Part shown: positions 5,717-5,778 of the stretch, one piece after another | Layout: every line of letters begins with the position of its first letter | How positions within the stretch are numbered: the first letter of the stretch is position 1 | Source of the DNA: an uncultured Spirochaetaceae bacterium | GTDB taxonomy: Bacteria; Spirochaetota; Spirochaetia; Treponematales; Treponemataceae | Reading direction: 5' to 3' | Length of the DNA: 5,778 nucleotides | Assembly: GCA_902773215.1 (NCBI GenBank) | Contig: CACYDQ010000285.1 | Span: 1 to 5,778, forward strand | Notes under the pieces: generated by a model | What the model was told of the DNA's origin: nothing | Database searches by the model: none | The model's input: only the letters and a program-made list of their open reading frames with translations | Made by a program: the position numbers and the translations under genes

Positions 5717-5778
5717 ATGTCTAAGGTTGGTATAACAGAGTTGGTGCTCCGCGACGCGCACCAGTCGCTTCATGCGAC
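5717..5778 (+). CDS. oadA: Biotin-dependent decarboxylase alpha subunit, carboxyltransferase domain, first 20 codons (runs off the right edge)
   Basis: The visible residues MSKVGITELVLRDAHQSLHA match the N-terminus of the OadA / pyruvate carboxylase B-subunit carboxyltransferase domain. There the L-R-D-A-H-Q-S-L motif opens the TIM barrel, and its Asp (D13 here) is a metal ligand. The enzyme moves CO2 from oxaloacetate to the biotin on its C-terminal domain, for decarboxylation by the membrane subunit with Na+ export. A Shine-Dalgarno GAGG (5708-5711) lies five T residues before the ATG. The upstream oadG supports a Na+ pump rather than pyruvate carboxylase. Only about 3% of the expected protein is visible, so the exact substrate is unproven. 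Confidence 0.87.
   Translation, partial: MSKVGITELVLRDAHQSLHA

Noticed and set aside
5504..5773. Minus-strand open frame over oadG and the oadA start
   Set aside because: Shadow of two well-supported plus-strand genes that each have a Shine-Dalgarno sequence and family motifs.
1..5778. Search by eye for CRISPR arrays, insertion sequences, tRNAs, toxin-antitoxin or phage genes
   Set aside because: No regularly spaced repeats, transposase motifs, tRNA cloverleaf sequences or defence genes were seen; the window is compact housekeeping and envelope DNA.

Overview
The window (5,778 bp, visibly GC-rich coding DNA with AT-rich intergenic gaps) looks like a chromosomal segment of a spirochaete, most likely a Treponema-type organism. 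The evidence is: SecA sequence style; two lipoproteins with short hydrophobic signals, one of them with a relaxed lipobox ending F-L-S-C; several envelope proteins with no widely known family; and an oxaloacetate-decarboxylase-type sodium pump operon. The genus is inferred from protein style only. No mobile element, CRISPR array, tRNA or rRNA was recognised.

Layout. (1) Positions 1-1934, minus strand: the first 644 codons of secA, the preprotein translocase ATPase; its C-terminal part lies beyond the left edge. (2) 1935-2004: a compact divergent promoter region. A TTGACAA core supplies overlapping -35 boxes for both directions, each 17 bp from a -10 box, and both predicted transcripts start only a few bases before their start codons. 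(3) 2005-3845, plus strand: a two-gene unit with a 414-aa lipoprotein with beta-propeller-like repeats and a 195-aa single-pass membrane protein. (4) 3846-3930: a hairpin around the preceding stop codon, then a good sigma70-type promoter and Shine-Dalgarno sequence. (5) 3931-5290: a tightly packed three-gene unit with a four-helix membrane protein carrying a very acidic loop, a NUDIX (MutT-type) pyrophosphohydrolase, and an SH3b-like lipoprotein whose start overlaps the NUDIX stop. (6) 5291-5413: an intergenic region with a promoter. (7) 5414 to the right edge: oadG (gamma subunit of a Na+-pumping decarboxylase) and the first 20 codons of the biotin-dependent carboxyltransferase alpha subunit, oadA.

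How the genes fit together. SecA drives protein export, and the divergent lipoprotein and its partner are envelope proteins, so a link between secretion and envelope is plausible but unproven. OadG anchors the OadA subunit to the membrane part of the pump (OadB, expected just beyond the right edge), coupling oxaloacetate or a similar decarboxylation to Na+ export. The NUDIX enzyme is probably a nucleotide-pool housekeeping enzyme. I see no clear sign of a wholly new multi-gene system. The most distinctive feature is the symmetric divergent promoter with near-leaderless starts, followed by the uncharacterised envelope genes.
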